From positions 1,347,416-1,411,415 of the forward strand of contig OY282494.1 of NCBI GenBank assembly GCA_958296385.1: a stretch of DNA of 64,000 nt. The letters are read 5' to 3'. The notes beneath the pieces were generated by a model, which worked only from the letters and a program-made list of their open reading frames with translations, was not told where the DNA came from and did not search any database. Source of the stretch: an uncultured Dehalococcoidia bacterium. GTDB taxonomy: Bacteria > Chloroflexota > Dehalococcoidia > Lucifugimonadales > UBA3495. Of the stretch, positions 8,605 through 19,209 are shown piece after piece. How positions within the stretch are numbered: the stretch's first letter is position 1; every line of letters starts with the position of its first letter. The position numbers and the translations under genes are program-made.

Positions 8605-10074
8605 ATGGTGCGCGCCCGCCCTGCTACACCCACCACACCCCCCCGCCGCCGCCGACGCCCGGCCCCCAATCCCAACGAGAACGGCGCCGCAACCGCCGTC
8701 GCCGAACCCGGCGCCGAACCCGGTTCCGCCGACGCCGACGGCCCCCGCGGCTATCCCAACCCCAACGGCGCCAAAACAACGCTGCCGGAACGCCTGCTTG
8801 ACGTCACCGAACTGACGGCCATGCCCTACGACCAGCTGCTTGACCTGGCCCCCGAAGTGGGCTTTCGGGATGAAACCGCCCTTACCGAACTGGGCCGGGA
8901 TGCCCTGCTGCAAAAAATCCGGCAGGCCGCCGCCAACCGCAATATGCTCACCGCCTCCGGCGTGCTGGAAGTGATGGACGCCGGTCACGGCCTCCTCCGC
9001 TCCCTGCAATACCCCCCGGTGGATGGCGACGTCTTTGTGAGCCGGGCTCATATCAACCGCTTCAACCTGAAAACCGGCGATACGGTAACCACGCTGGTGC
9101 GCCCCCCCAAAGACGGCGAACGCCGCTACGGATTCACCCGCGCCATCAGCATCAACCTGCTTGACCCCGACTTGCAAAAGCCCGGCACCCGGCGGCAGTT
9201 CGAGTCGCTAACCCCCATCTTTCCCAACGACCACATCGTCCTGGAACACGACGGCGGCGGCATATCCACCCGGATGATTGACCTTTTCGCGCCCATCGGA
9301 CTAGGGCAGCGCGGATTGGTAGTATCGCCTCCCAAGGCCGGCAAGACCACCGTGCTGCGCCAGATTGCAGCGGCCGTTTCGGATAACCGCCCCGACGTCG
9401 CCCTGATGGTAGTGCTTATCGGCGAACGCCCTGAGGAAGTAACCGAGATGCGCCGGGCGGTGCACGGCGACGTGTTCGCCTCCACTTTTGACGAGTCGGT
9501 AGAGGAACAATGCCGGGTAGCAGAGCTGGCCGTCGAGCGGGCCAAGCGGCTGGTAGAAACCGGCCGGGACGTGGTAATCCTGCTGGACAGCATCACCCGC
9601 CTCACCCGCGCCTACAACCTGGCCCTGCCCACCTCCGGCCGCACCCTCTCCGGCGGCATTGACCCGGCCGCCCTCTATCCCGCCAAGCGCTTTATCGGCG
9701 CCGCGCGCAACCTGGAAGAAGGCGGTTCCCTCACGATTATCGCCACCTGCCTGCTGGACACCGGCAGCCGGATGGACGAGGTTATCTACGAGGAATTCAA
9801 GGGCACCGGCAACATGGAACTGCACCTTGACCGCCGCCTCGCCGACCAGCGTTATTTCCCCGCCATCGACGTGGTACGCAGCGGCACCCGGCGCGAGGAA
9901 CTGCTTTACGACTCCGAAACCGTACCCCAAATCTGGCTGCTGCGCCGCATGGTAACCCTAGCCTCCGGCGGCGACCAGGCCAACATGGGCGATGCCACCA
10001 AGCGCGTCCTGGAACGCCTGTCGCGCACCCGCAAAAACTCCGAGTTCCTGGCCAACCTGACCAAAGACGCCTAA
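8605..10074 (+). CDS. rho: Transcription termination factor Rho
   Basis: 489 aa hexameric RNA helicase that ends transcription. A basic, Pro/Ala-rich N-terminal extension (residues 1-55) precedes the Rho N-terminal and cold-shock-like RNA-binding domains. The ATPase domain has Walker A PPKAGKTT (K247), the LIGERPEEV and [13 protein letters not shown] motifs, and the secondary RNA-binding Q-loop [10 protein letters not shown]. The start at ATG 8605 has CGGAGG 8 bases upstream; an in-frame upstream ATG lies inside the transaldolase gene. Confidence 0.96.
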   Translation: MVRARPATPTTPPRRRRRPAPNPNENGAATAVAEPGAEPGSADADGPRGYPNPNGAKTTLPERLLDVTELTAMPYDQLLDLAPEVGFRDETALTELGRDALLQKIRQAAANRNMLTASGVLEVMDAGHGLLRSLQYPPVDGDVFVSRAHINRFNLKTGDTVTTLVRPPKDGERRYGFTRAISINLLDPDLQKPGTRRQFESLTPIFPNDHIVLEHDGGGISTRMIDLFAPIGLGQRGLVVSPPKAGKTTVLRQIAAAVSDNRPDVALMVVLIGERPEEVTEMRRAVHGDVFASTFDESVEEQCRVAELAVERAKRLVETGRDVVILLDSITRLTRAYNLALPTSGRTLSGGIDPAALYPAKRFIGAARNLEEGGSLTIIATCLLDTGSRMDEVIYEEFKGTGNMELHLDRRLADQRYFPAIDVVRSGTRREELLYDSETVPQIWLLRRMVTLASGGDQANMGDATKRVLERLSRTRKNSEFLANLTKDA

Positions 10075-10236
10075 CGCCGGCCGGGGCCCAGGCATCCCCC
10101 GGCGGCTGGCGTTTCAGCTCCGCCGGCCGGCCGGTTATCCCGGAACTGGCCGGCGCATTACCGACGGCCCGGCAAATCGGCTATGCTAAAATTGGATTTG
10201 ACGGCCCAAACCGGGCCCTCGACTTGGACTATCGCC

Positions 10237-11019
10237 ATGCCGTCGCCATCCGGGAACATACTCATTGTTGATGACGAAGCAACGTCGGCCATCGTGCGGG
10301 CGGTGTGCCGCCGCTTGGAGGATGAGGGCTGGGGCACCCAGGTGGTGAGCAAAGAGGAACACGGCTCCGCCGACGATATGCTGTGGGCCGCCCTGCAAGC
10401 CATCGCCGACCACCGTCCCGACGGCGTAATTCTGGACGTGCGCTTGGGCGATTACCGGGATGACCAGTTCAAGGGCCTGGACATCCTCAAGCGCATCGTC
10501 GGCGAACACCCCCGCCTGCCGGTGCTGATGTTCACCCAATACAGCCACGGCGTGGAGCGGGATACCGTCGCCCGCAGCGCCTTGCAGGTCAACGCCCCCG
10601 TCGAGTTCATCGACAAGCTGGCCTCCCCGGAGGAAGTGGCCCTGCGAGTGCGCCGGCTGGTGGGCGCCGATACGCGCACCATCGCCATCGGCGAGCGCAT
10701 CGTCATTGACAGCGACGCCGAGTCGGTTATGGTGCGCCGTGATGACGGCCGGCTGGCCCCGGTTCAGGACGTCGGCGGGCGCCGTTTCCAGATACTGCTC
10801 GAACTGGCCCAAGCCTGGTATCGCAGCCCCGGCAACCTGGTATCGTTTGACCGGCTGGAACGCTACCTGGATGGCGATGACACCCGGGCCTCGTTGCGGG
10901 TTCGCATCCGGGAAATCAAAGTAGCAGTGGGCCACGCTCTCGGTATCCCCCTGGGCGCCAACGATTTTATCGTCAGCGTCCGCGACCGGGGCTACCGCCT
11001 GCTGCCGCCGCGCGAGTAG
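10237..11019 (+). CDS. OmpR/PhoB-type response regulator
   Basis: 260 aa. Receiver domain (residues 7-140) with acidic pair D12/D13, phospho-acceptor D67 in VILDVRLGD, T100 and K127. The C-terminal winged-helix domain ends in FIVSVRDRGYRLLPP, the wing of OmpR-type DNA-binding domains. An upstream in-frame ATG (10183) lies in sequence that looks like a -10 element (TATGCTAAAAT), so ATG 10237 is preferred. The sensor kinase gene follows 9 bases after the stop; together they form a two-component system. Confidence 0.88.
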   Translation: MPSPSGNILIVDDEATSAIVRAVCRRLEDEGWGTQVVSKEEHGSADDMLWAALQAIADHRPDGVILDVRLGDYRDDQFKGLDILKRIVGEHPRLPVLMFTQYSHGVERDTVARSALQVNAPVEFIDKLASPEEVALRVRRLVGADTRTIAIGERIVIDSDAESVMVRRDDGRLAPVQDVGGRRFQILLELAQAWYRSPGNLVSFDRLERYLDGDDTRASLRVRIREIKVAVGHALGIPLGANDFIVSVRDRGYRLLPPRE

Positions 11020-11028
11020 GGTTCCATC

Positions 11029-12015
11029 ATGGCAATCGTGGCCGAGCGACGCATCACGGCGTACCCCTGGCCGGCCCTGCTGGGCATGGCCATCGCCCTG
11101 CTGGGCCTGCTGGCGATGGTTGTCGCCGTGTTCTATCCGGCCGAGTTCCTGTTCCCCCAGCTGTGGAGCGTCCAGCCGCTGGCCTACGTCGGCATGGCGG
11201 CGGTGGTGCTGGGCCTGGGCCTGGCGGTGGGCGTGTACGCCGTTGCCCAGGTGCGCCACCGCAACGGCAACGGCTACGGCGGCGCCGACGACTGGAGCCG
11301 CCTTACCGAGCAGCAGTTCGAGACTTTCCAGCACGACTTGGGCCGCCCCATGCGCCGTATTCTGGGCAAGTGCCGCGAAGTGCGCGGCGTGCTGGCCACC
11401 ACCGGCGAGGACGTGTCCATAGTAGTGCACGAGCTGCTTGACGAGATTGAGGAGCAGGCGCCGTCGTTCCGGCTGATGATGGCCAATATGCAGGTAATGA
11501 TTAACCTGGAAATCCCCGACGCCCCGCTGGACACCTACCCCGTAGAGCCATCCGCGGTGGTCAGCCGCATCGTAGAACGCTACACCGGGCAAGCCTCGGA
11601 GCAAGGCAAAGACATCGTTTGGTGGGCGGAACCCGAACAGTTCGGACTGGTCTATTCCGATGCGGCGGTGCTGGAGCACATCATCGCCAATCTGGTGGAC
11701 AACGCCCTGCGCTACGGCGGCGATGAAGTTGAGATTAACGTAACCCGCAGCCCCGCCAACTTTATGGTCAAGGTTACCGACAACGGGACGGGGATTCCGG
11801 CCCACTACCGCACGCACCTGTTCACGCGCGGCTGGACGCCGGAGATGGGGCGCAGCGAGGAAAAAACCTCATCGGGGCTGGGCCTGTACATCAGCCGCAC
11901 GCTGGCCCGCCGCTACGGGGGCGATTTGTCGGTAGCATCGGCCCTGGCCCCCGCCGATGGCCACCACACCACGTTCACCTTGACGCTGCCGGTAGGTTCC
12001 CCGGTTGCCCACTAG
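11029..12015 (+). CDS. Membrane sensor histidine kinase
   Basis: 328 aa. Two transmembrane segments (about residues 14-36 and 50-73) with a very short loop, so there is almost no extracellular sensor. The H-box is FQHDLGRPMRRI (H102). The HATPase domain has the N-box IIANLVDNALRYGG, G1 DNGTGIP and G2 SSGLGLYISR. Presumed partner of the response regulator just upstream. The lack of a large sensing domain suggests it senses a membrane state or a partner protein. Confidence 0.88.
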   Translation: MAIVAERRITAYPWPALLGMAIALLGLLAMVVAVFYPAEFLFPQLWSVQPLAYVGMAAVVLGLGLAVGVYAVAQVRHRNGNGYGGADDWSRLTEQQFETFQHDLGRPMRRILGKCREVRGVLATTGEDVSIVVHELLDEIEEQAPSFRLMMANMQVMINLEIPDAPLDTYPVEPSAVVSRIVERYTGQASEQGKDIVWWAEPEQFGLVYSDAAVLEHIIANLVDNALRYGGDEVEINVTRSPANFMVKVTDNGTGIPAHYRTHLFTRGWTPEMGRSEEKTSSGLGLYISRTLARRYGGDLSVASALAPADGHHTTFTLTLPVGSPVAH

Positions 12016-12060
12016 GGCCGACCGGGCCGCTGGCAAACCCCACTGCATCCAATCAGCGTT

Positions 12061-12903
12061 TTGCGTCAAGAGATAATAGTCATCGCCATCATTGCGCTGC
12101 TGGGGCTGGCGTTCCTGGCCGCGTGGGCAACGTCCTTGCAGCTCACGCCGGGCGTCCGTCCGGTGGCCCGCGCTACCGCCATGCCGCCGCCCACCCTGCC
12201 GCCGCCCACGCTAACGCCCACCCCGCCGCCAGCGCCCACGCTAACGCCCACCCCGCCGCCAGCGCCCACGCCGGCGCCCACGCCCACGCCGGCGCCCACG
12301 CCAACAATCGCGCCGCCGCCGACACCGACGCCAGCGCCGACGCCAATGCCGGGCCCCAAACTATTCGTGGAACTAGTGTATCCGTCTTACGGCCAGATTA
12401 TTTACGCCGAGCCGAAATTGGAAGTATCCGGCCGGACGCTGCCCTGGTCGTTCGTTGACATCTCTCATGATAGCCCCAGGAAAATGCAGGGTGCGGTGCA
12501 CCTGACGAATACCCGTGCCGACGGCAACGGCGTATTTTCCTTCGACGTCACGCTGGATGAGGGTGACAACGTGCTGACCGTCATCAGCAACCCCATCACC
12601 CCCGGACCACAAGAGCGCGGATGGCTGCTAGTCATTTACGACCCTGAGCCTCCGGATCTGACCATCAGCATCAACGAACCGGCCGACGGCGCCCGCGTGG
12701 CGGACAGCGCGCTGCTGGTGAGCGGCGTCACTTTGCCCAACGCTGAGGTGGTGGTGGACGGCATAATCCTCCTGACAGCGGATGATGCAGGCGAATGGCA
12801 AACCCGCATCCGGCTGCAACCGGGGGCGAAAATCATCACGGCGACGGCATCGCTGGACGGTCAAACCGCCACTGCGTCCCTCACCATAACCTACACCCCA
12901 TAA
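12061..12903 (+). CDS. Exported Pro/Thr-rich protein with Ig-like domains
   Basis: 280 aa. A hydrophobic N-terminal segment (residues 5-25) acts as signal or anchor, followed by a Pro/Thr/Ala linker to about residue 98, then two bacterial Ig-like beta-sandwich modules (VELVYPSYGQIIYAEPKLEVSG; SINEPADGARVADSALLVSG). The start is a TTG at 12061 with no clear ribosome-binding site and is uncertain. The linker DNA holds an exact 30-bp tandem duplication (12211..12270). It follows the two-component pair by 45 bases and could be in the same transcript. Probably a cell-surface or adhesion protein. Confidence 0.7.
   Translation: MRQEIIVIAIIALLGLAFLAAWATSLQLTPGVRPVARATAMPPPTLPPPTLTPTPPPAPTLTPTPPPAPTPAPTPTPAPTPTIAPPPTPTPAPTPMPGPKLFVELVYPSYGQIIYAEPKLEVSGRTLPWSFVDISHDSPRKMQGAVHLTNTRADGNGVFSFDVTLDEGDNVLTVISNPITPGPQERGWLLVIYDPEPPDLTISINEPADGARVADSALLVSGVTLPNAEVVVDGIILLTADDAGEWQTRIRLQPGAKIITATASLDGQTATASLTITYTP
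12211..12270 (+). repeat. Exact 30-bp tandem duplication in Pro/Thr linker
   Basis: Bases 12211..12240 and 12241..12270 are identical and in frame, each coding LTPTPPPAPT. Such units can change copy number by slippage and alter linker length. Confidence 0.9.
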
Positions 12904-13016
12904 CCTACACCCCCGACGGTTAGCGCTGGTTCTCTATATCCCCCTAAAATGGAACGCTATCCAAAACCCCGCTATAATACGCCGCACCGTGTCCCGCCAA
13001 GTTCCAGAGGTTCAGC

Positions 13017-13799
13017 ATGACTGCTACTACCATTGACAGCATCGCCATCGCTGCCAAAGCGCCGCCAGCGCCACCGCTCGCTCCGGGCCGTTTCCGGTTC
13101 CCGGACCCGCCCCAACGTGAGCCTGATGAGATGACCAACTACATACAACTGCACCAGACGGGTAACAGCTATCACCTAATCCAGTACCTGGGCAACCCGG
13201 AGACTACTCTGGTAACCGCCGATTTTTGGCTGGCCCAAGGCCCGCGCCCCGGCACTACCGGCCTGCGCCGTCCCGATTTGCTCATCGCTTTTGACGTGAA
13301 TCCGGCCGCGTACAAGGCCACCCGGGGCTATCTAATCACGGAGCAGGGCAAGCCGCCGGATTTTGTGATGGAGGTTGCCTCGGAGAGTACGGCCAGCGTT
13401 GACGTAGTGCAAAAGCGGGCGGAATATGCGGCGTTGGGCATCCCGGAGTACTGGCGTGTTGATGAAACGGGGGAGTTTCACGGTGAACGGCTAGCCGGTG
13501 ACCGGCTGGTTGATGGCAAGTACGAGCCCATCCCCATTGCGGAATTGCCTGATGGCTCTTTGCAGGGTTACAGCGCCGTGCTGAATCTGTACCTCCGGTG
13601 GGAGCGCGTGCAGGGGGATGAGGGCCTGTTGGGCTGGTACGACCCGGATACCGGCCAGCACATCCCAACCCTTATCGATGAGCGGGAGGCCCGCCTCCAG
13701 GAGCGGGAGGCCCGCCTCAGGGCGGAGGCCCGCGCCGATAGCGCTGAGACCCGTAATCGAGAGTTGGAGGCGGAGTTGCGGCGGTTGCGTGGTGATTAG
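13017..13799 (+). CDS. Uma2 (DUF820) family protein with C-terminal coiled coil
   Basis: 260 aa. The central region is the Uma2 PD-(D/E)XK-like fold: RRPDLLIAFDV, then PPDFVMEVASEST and KRAEYAALGIPEYWRVD. The C-terminal ~45 residues are charged heptad-like repeats (EREARLQEREARLRAEARAD), probably a coiled coil. Uma2 proteins are common, often multicopy, and of unclear role, though related to nucleases. A -10-like TATAAT lies near 12972. Confidence 0.85.
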   Translation: MTATTIDSIAIAAKAPPAPPLAPGRFRFPDPPQREPDEMTNYIQLHQTGNSYHLIQYLGNPETTLVTADFWLAQGPRPGTTGLRRPDLLIAFDVNPAAYKATRGYLITEQGKPPDFVMEVASESTASVDVVQKRAEYAALGIPEYWRVDETGEFHGERLAGDRLVDGKYEPIPIAELPDGSLQGYSAVLNLYLRWERVQGDEGLLGWYDPDTGQHIPTLIDEREARLQEREARLRAEARADSAETRNRELEAELRRLRGD

Positions 13800-13915
13800 G
13801 GTAGCGCCGCCGCCGTCCGTCGCATCCTTTGGCCCGCTGTGCTATACTAGGTTTGGCCTATTGTATCTATGCGGATTACCCGGTTGTGTGAGCGCTGCAA
13901 TGAGTTCTACCCAGT

Positions 13916-14155
13916 ATGACCGTTCTTATTACGGTTGCTGGCATTACGGCGATGCTGGCGACATCTACCCGGTTCCGCCGGGCGATACTTGGCAGTGCGG
14001 CGATGATTTCGTTGGTAGGTTTAGGCTTGACCTCTAACGCCGCCGCCGTTGCCGGGATGCGGTTTATCGGCGCCGAGTTGCACCCACGCTGGTTGGCCAA
14101 TGCTATTCAAGATGTAGCGTCCGTGTTGGGCGTTACGCCGCACCGCGTTAGCTGA
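13916..14155 (+). CDS. Possible small membrane protein
   Basis: 79-codon frame in the ~390-base gap before dnaG. It codes two hydrophobic stretches (residues 1-15 and 24-48). A TATACT element lies about 65 bases upstream. There is no clear ribosome-binding site and no recognised family, and an overlapping frame is also open, so this may not be a gene. Apart from this frame nothing else is seen in the gap. Confidence 0.3.
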   Translation: MTVLITVAGITAMLATSTRFRRAILGSAAMISLVGLGLTSNAAAVAGMRFIGAELHPRWLANAIQDVASVLGVTPHRVS

Positions 14156-14191
14156 TTCCTGCTGTAATCAGCGTTCACAATACTGGAGCAC

Positions 14192-16021
14192 ATGACACAA
14201 ATCGACGACGTCAAGAGCCGGCTGGATATTGTCGAACTGGTCGGCGGCTACGTCAACCTGCAACGTTCCGGGTCGTCGTTTAAGGCCGTCTGCCCCTTTC
14301 ACCAGGAACGGACGCCCTCGTTCTACGTGTTCCCCGATCGCCAGTCGTGGCGGTGCTTTGGGGCTTGCGCTGAGGGTGGGGATGCGCTGTCGTTCGTGAT
14401 GAAAGCGGAACGGCTGGATTTTCGGGATGCGCTGCACCGGCTGGCCGCCCGCGTTGGCGTTACGATTACCGAGCGGAACAACTCCGGGCAGTCAACGGAG
14501 CTTTACGAAATCAACGAGGCGGCCCGCCGGTTCTACCAACAGGAATTGTTGTCCCCGCAAGCGCAGTTCGTCCGGGAGTATCTGGTGGAGCGGGAACTTG
14601 CGGAGCGCACCGTGCAAACCTTTGAGCTGGGCTACAGCCCGCCCCGGGATAACCGGCTGCTGTCCCACCTTACCGCCGCCGGCTACACATCTGCAAAGGT
14701 CGTGGAGGCCGGCCTGGCCCGCGAAACCGACGATGGCCGCTATTACGATTTGTTCCGGGGACGGCTGATAATCCCCATCCGGGAATGGTCGGGCCGGGTG
14801 GCCGGTTTCGGCAGCCGCGCGCTGGACGACGCCGACGTTGCCAAGTACATCAACACCCCCCGCACCCCCATCTTTGATAAATCGCGCATCCTGTACGCCA
14901 TGCACCTGGCCAAAGAGCCGGTGCGTCAAAAGGGCGTGGTCATCGTAGAGGGCTACATGGACGCCATAATGGCCCACCAGCACGGCTACGATAACGTGGT
15001 GGCCTCTATGGGCACGGCGGTTACGGAGCAACAGGTGGCGCAGGTGCGGCGCCTCACCAGCCACGTTACGATGGCGCTGGACGGCGACGCCGCCGGCCGC
15101 AACGCTACCCTGCGCAGCCTGGAATCATCCTGGGGCGTTTTCCAGCAGCGCGATGCCCGTTCCGCCCCGCGCTCCGACGGCTCCGTGCTGCAACCGCCGG
15201 CGGCCCTGGAGCTGCTGGTAGCGGAACTGCCGGCCGGCCAGGACCCGGACGACCTCATCCGGCAATCGCCCATTGCGTGGCCCGATTTCATAGCATCCGC
15301 GCCGCCGCTGTTTGACTACCTGCTGGATTCGCTAACCGCCCGCGCAGACATGGCATCGGCAGACGGCCGGGCGTGGGTAGCGCGGGCCATGCTGCGGTTT
15401 ATCGCTCAGATACCGGACCGGATACGCCGGGACATCCATCTGGATGAACTGGCTGATAAACTGGGGGTAAGCGTTGACACGCTGCACGCCTCCATGCCCG
15501 TTGCCGCCGGGCCGCCGGCCGCCCGGCGCGGGCGCCCCGCTCCGGCCACTGCCGACGAAAGTATGCCCGCGCCAATGCGGAGCGAAAGCGCCGCCGAGGA
15601 GTATTGCCTGTCCCTGCTGTTGCAGCATTGGGACGAACTCGGCATTCCCGCCGCCGTCGAAATAGAGGACGACTGGTTCAACCGTTCCGAGAACAAGGAA
15701 ATCTACCGCCGTATTATGGATGCGGCCTACACCGCCGACGATGCCGACGCGCCGCCCGATGTGGAAGCCCCGCCCGAACTGGAATCCCATCTCAATCTGC
15801 TGAAAACCCGCGAACTCCGCCTCGCCGGCCCCGCCAAACCCGAACGGGCCTGGCGCCAAATCCGGCTGGGCATTGAGAAGGAATATCTGAATAACGAAAT
15901 CTCGCAGCTGCTTACCGTCCTCGAGGATGACGCCGATTGGGATTCGCCCGTTGCCATCCAGGTGCAGGCGGGTAAAGAGCGCGTGCGCGAGATTAATCAG
16001 GAATTGACCGGCGCCATCTAG
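14192..16021 (+). CDS. dnaG: DNA primase
   Basis: 609 aa, full length. N-terminal CHC2 zinc-binding domain with C34, H37, C55 and C59 ([18 protein letters not shown]). The catalytic core contains the YFNTP-like YINTPRTP motif, then the TOPRIM domain [11 protein letters not shown] (about residue 250) with ALDGDAAG (about 297). The C-terminal region would bind the helicase. Makes RNA primers at the replication fork. Followed 49 bases later by the primary sigma gene, the classical dnaG-rpoD neighbourhood. Confidence 0.96.
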   Translation: MTQIDDVKSRLDIVELVGGYVNLQRSGSSFKAVCPFHQERTPSFYVFPDRQSWRCFGACAEGGDALSFVMKAERLDFRDALHRLAARVGVTITERNNSGQSTELYEINEAARRFYQQELLSPQAQFVREYLVERELAERTVQTFELGYSPPRDNRLLSHLTAAGYTSAKVVEAGLARETDDGRYYDLFRGRLIIPIREWSGRVAGFGSRALDDADVAKYINTPRTPIFDKSRILYAMHLAKEPVRQKGVVIVEGYMDAIMAHQHGYDNVVASMGTAVTEQQVAQVRRLTSHVTMALDGDAAGRNATLRSLESSWGVFQQRDARSAPRSDGSVLQPPAALELLVAELPAGQDPDDLIRQSPIAWPDFIASAPPLFDYLLDSLTARADMASADGRAWVARAMLRFIAQIPDRIRRDIHLDELADKLGVSVDTLHASMPVAAGPPAARRGRPAPATADESMPAPMRSESAAEEYCLSLLLQHWDELGIPAAVEIEDDWFNRSENKEIYRRIMDAAYTADDADAPPDVEAPPELESHLNLLKTRELRLAGPAKPERAWRQIRLGIEKEYLNNEISQLLTVLEDDADWDSPVAIQVQAGKERVREINQELTGAI

Positions 16022-16070
16022 CCGTTCCCTGCGGAAACGCAGTCGCAGCCCAACCAATAGCGGAGGGAAT

Positions 16071-17852
16071 ATGACCATAATCAACAGCCGTCGCACCGTA
16101 ATCGTAGATGACGAAGCGGAATACGAAAGCAGTGGCACGGTAGTCATCGCTGACGACGATGACGAGGAGACTTACGCCCGGGGCCGCACCGCCGTTGCCG
16201 TGGCGGATGACGATGAAGAAGAGACGGCAGACGAGGAGGAAAGCGACTCGGAGGACATCGACGCGCCGGCCGGGGCTGCGGAAGACCCGGATTCTACCGA
16301 TGACGAGTGGCAAATCCGGCGGGTGGCCGCGGCGCGCACCGTGCTGCCCGAACTGGACGGCCCGTCGGCCCGGGACATCGAGCGGGAAGAGCGGGATTGG
16401 GCCAACGTGGATACCAACGATGGCAACGACGCCCTGGATGACCCGGTGCGGATGTATCTGCGGGAGATTGGCCGGGTTGACTTGCTGACCTCGGCCGACG
16501 AGCGCCGCTTGGCCCGCCAGCTGGAGGGGCTCAATCATCTGAACAAGATGGAGAAAGAACTGGCCGAGCAGCCGGCGCCGGCCGATGCGGTGTCGGTACT
16601 GACCGCCGCCGATGAGTTGCCGGTGGAAAGCATGGCCTGGGAAGCGGCGATGCTGCTGCTGGTGCGCATCGCCAACGCCGCCCCGCTGGTGCGCTCGCTG
16701 GCCCGCTACCTGGCGCTGAACCCCAGCCTGCCCTTGCAGGAAGTCAAGGACTCGGCGCCCCTGCGCGGGGCGATTGACGCCGAGATTGCCCCGGCAATGG
16801 TGGAGCAAGTCGCCCGCGACCTGGACATCTCGGAGGACGTAGCCTACCAGCGCATCGTGCAGCTCTCGCTGGACACGTGGGTGCTGCCGCCGCGCATGAT
16901 TGACGTTGCCGCCACCTACGTGCCGATTTGGGCCGAGCTGCATCCCGACGGGGTGGAGGGCTGCTACGTGCCGGAGCAGGGACTGGACGTGTCGCCGCTT
17001 TACGCCGACGACAACGCCTGCTCGCTGCTGCTGCTGTCCCAGCTGATTCGGAATCCGGGGTTGAGCGACATGGTGGAGATGGAGAACTTTGACGCCGCCA
17101 TGCACTTTGACCGCATCAAGCGGACGGGCGAGCGGGCGCAGACGCATCTCACCGAGGCCAACCTGCGCCTGGTGGTGAGCGTGGCCAAGAAGTACATCGG
17201 GCGGGGGATGGCCCTGCTGGATATGATTCAGGAGGGCAACATCGGCCTCATCCGGGCGGTGGAGAAGTTTGACTACCGCAAGGGGTACAAGTTCAGCACC
17301 TACGCCACCTGGTGGATTCGCCAGGCCATCACGCGGGCCATCGCCGACCAGGCGCGCACCATCCGCATACCCGTGCACATGGTGGAAACCATCAACAAGC
17401 TGATGCGGCACCACCGGCGGCTGTTGCAGGAAAAGGGGCGCGAACCCACCACCGAGGAACTGGCCGAGGCGATGGAGATGACGCCCGAAAAGGTGGAGGA
17501 GATTCAGAAAATCTCGCAGGAGCCGGTCTCGCTGGAAACGCCCATCGGAGAGGAAGAGGATTCTTTCCTGGGCGATTTCATCGAAGACCGCACCACGCTG
17601 GCGCCGGCCGACGCCGCATCCGCCCAACTGCTGCGGGAACAGGTGCAGGACGTGCTTAACTCGCTGACCGAACGGGAGAGCCGGGTGCTCAAGCTGCGGT
17701 TCGGGCTGGAAGACGGGCGCACGCGCACGCTGGAAGAGGTGGGCCGGGAGTTTGGCGTAACCCGCGAACGCATCCGGCAGATTGAGGCGAAAGCCATCCG
17801 CAAACTGCGGCACCCCTCCCGCTCCAAAAAGCTGCGCGACTACCTGGAATAA
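16071..17852 (+). CDS. rpoD: Primary sigma-70 factor RpoD/SigA
   Basis: 593 aa. The N-terminus is very acidic (residues 1-85). Region 1.2 is [17 protein letters not shown], followed by a long non-conserved region (about residues 145-340). Region 2 has [31 protein letters not shown] and [13 protein letters not shown]; region 3 follows; region 4 has [12 protein letters not shown] and [18 protein letters not shown]. All are hallmarks of the housekeeping sigma factor. The ribosome-binding site is GCGGAGGG. An intrinsic terminator follows at 17888. Confidence 0.95.
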   Translation: MTIINSRRTVIVDDEAEYESSGTVVIADDDDEETYARGRTAVAVADDDEEETADEEESDSEDIDAPAGAAEDPDSTDDEWQIRRVAAARTVLPELDGPSARDIEREERDWANVDTNDGNDALDDPVRMYLREIGRVDLLTSADERRLARQLEGLNHLNKMEKELAEQPAPADAVSVLTAADELPVESMAWEAAMLLLVRIANAAPLVRSLARYLALNPSLPLQEVKDSAPLRGAIDAEIAPAMVEQVARDLDISEDVAYQRIVQLSLDTWVLPPRMIDVAATYVPIWAELHPDGVEGCYVPEQGLDVSPLYADDNACSLLLLSQLIRNPGLSDMVEMENFDAAMHFDRIKRTGERAQTHLTEANLRLVVSVAKKYIGRGMALLDMIQEGNIGLIRAVEKFDYRKGYKFSTYATWWIRQAITRAIADQARTIRIPVHMVETINKLMRHHRRLLQEKGREPTTEELAEAMEMTPEKVEEIQKISQEPVSLETPIGEEEDSFLGDFIEDRTTLAPADAASAQLLREQVQDVLNSLTERESRVLKLRFGLEDGRTRTLEEVGREFGVTRERIRQIEAKAIRKLRHPSRSKKLRDYLE

Positions 17853-17887
17853 ACGGCGCCGGGGTATCCGGCATCGGGCTATTGCGA

Positions 17888-17914
17888 GGGGCAGCCGTTT
17901 GGTTGCCCCTTTTG
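17888..17914 (+). terminator. Intrinsic terminator after rpoD
   Basis: GGGGCAGCC, a 4-base loop and GGTTGCCCC form a 9-bp stem with one G-T pair, followed by TTTT. It lies 36 bases after the rpoD stop and closes the dnaG-rpoD unit. Confidence 0.8.
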
Positions 17915-18040
17915 CGTTTGCCGGCGGGGTTTGTGAAACTGCGAAACTTTGCTTGCGGATGTTCGGGCAGGGTTGGCGGGGTGGTCACTATACTCGGCAG
18001 GGATTACCCGGCAGGCGTCGGGTTGAGGGAGGTGAGTTTG

Positions 18041-18235
18041 GTGGCAGCTATGGAAATGCCGATTTGCCAACAATGCAATACGGGTTCGCTGGTGCCGTTG
18101 TCGGATTACGGCGCGCAGGGTTCCTCGGTTCATTACAAAGCCTGGACGTGCACTAATCCGTCCTGCGGCTACAACATCAAAATCCGCAACGGCGATATTT
18201 TCGTCAACGAGCCAATCCGAACCGGCCGGCACTGA
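18041..18235 (+). CDS. Small zinc-ribbon protein
   Basis: 64 aa with two Cys pairs, C9/C12 (CQQC) and C37/C42 (CTNPSC), forming a probable zinc ribbon. The GTG at 18041 is chosen since GGAGGTG lies 6 bases upstream; ATG 18050 is an alternative. A TATACT element is at 17989. The end NGDIFVNEPI follows the ribbon. The role is unknown; such proteins often bind nucleic acid or act as adaptors. Confidence 0.65.
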   Translation: MAAMEMPICQQCNTGSLVPLSDYGAQGSSVHYKAWTCTNPSCGYNIKIRNGDIFVNEPIRTGRH

Positions 18236-18358
18236 ACCGGCGCGGCGCCGGCCAATCGGCTGGCCGCCGGTGTTGGCCGCTAGTCTCAAATAACCGGCTC
18301 CGTCGGCTGGGCAACCGGCGCGGTTCCCCTTGCGGGCCGGGCATTATCAGGGTGCAAT

Positions 18359-19126
18359 ATGGAGATTGGACTGGATTATATGCATATGCGCAGCCGGGCG
18401 CAGCACGCACTGCTGCGCTGGGCGGGCATTGTCGTTTTGCTGATTGGGATTGGCCTGGTTCTGTCCGGCGGCGCGTATTACGGCTACATATACTTGCTGC
18501 GGTCTGACCTGGAGCGTTTTACGGTGCAGCGGGATGGCTTGCAGAACATTCCGGCTACGGCGGCAACGGCAGAGGCCGGGAGCGGAGGCGTTACGATAAC
18601 TCCGCTGGCCCTTTCCGATCCGGCTTATCTGGAGCAGGGCGATGAGCTGGGGTTTGTGCCGGTGCGCAGCGACTGGGCCGCCGCGCCGGGGACGCAGCCG
18701 CCGATTACCAGGGTCTCCGTATCCGACCTGGGCATTGACCGCAAGCTGGATGCGGATAGCGTTATCGGCATCTCAAGCACTGACTACGCATCCGGCGTTG
18801 ACCTGACCGCCGCCGCCGCAATATCGGTGAATCCGGGAGAACGGGGCGCGTCGTGGGTGTTCGGCGAATCCTCCCAAGCGATAGACGGGTTTGGTGGCCT
18901 GACCGACGCGCCGGGCCTGCTGTCGGACGGAGAGGAAGTGTTTATCGTGGTGAGCAACGGGTCGCGGGAATACCTTTACCTGGGTACGCACACCGACGTT
19001 ATTCACAAGACAAAACTGCAACTTTCCAGCGGGAACCGGGCGACGGTGCATCTGGTGACGCCGGTGCCGCCCGGACTGAACGACCACTTTCTGGTGTTGA
19101 GCGGGGAACTGGTGGGGATGCGGTAG
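18359..19126 (+). CDS. Membrane-anchored sortase-like protein lacking catalytic Cys and His
   Basis: Up to 255 aa. A transmembrane segment at about residues 20-48 is followed by a linker and a C-terminal domain with the strand order of class D/E-like sortases: RVSVSDLGIDRKL, GASWVFGESSQAID, LSDGEEVFIVV, TVHLVTPVPPGLNDHFLV. Where sortases have the GH motif this has GE, and where they have TC it has TP; the protein contains no Cys at all. It therefore cannot be a normal transpeptidase. An internal ATG at 18386 may be the true start, since GGAG precedes it. A strong terminator follows. Confidence 0.6.
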   Translation: MEIGLDYMHMRSRAQHALLRWAGIVVLLIGIGLVLSGGAYYGYIYLLRSDLERFTVQRDGLQNIPATAATAEAGSGGVTITPLALSDPAYLEQGDELGFVPVRSDWAAAPGTQPPITRVSVSDLGIDRKLDADSVIGISSTDYASGVDLTAAAAISVNPGERGASWVFGESSQAIDGFGGLTDAPGLLSDGEEVFIVVSNGSREYLYLGTHTDVIHKTKLQLSSGNRATVHLVTPVPPGLNDHFLVLSGELVGMR

Positions 19127-19174
19127 GCGATGGGAATACGGGCGCAGCGTTGCGTCCGACAAAACGCTGGCAGG

Positions 19175-19209
19175 GAAAGCGCTCCGGAGGGTAAGCCGGG
19201 GCGCTTTTC
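19175..19209. terminator. Terminator between convergent genes
   Basis: AAAGCGCTCCGG, an 8-base loop and CCGGGGCGCTTTT make a 12-bp stem with one wobble pair and a T run. It lies between the sortase-like gene (plus) and the CBS-domain gene (minus) and may serve both strands. Confidence 0.8.

Noticed and set aside
10075-10160. GC-rich hairpins after rho as a terminator
   Set aside because: CCGGCGG/CCGCCGG can pair but no T run follows; too weak to call.
10186-11817. 543-codon frame antisense to the two-component pair
   Set aside because: No domain recognisable; the plus strand has complete receiver and kinase motifs.
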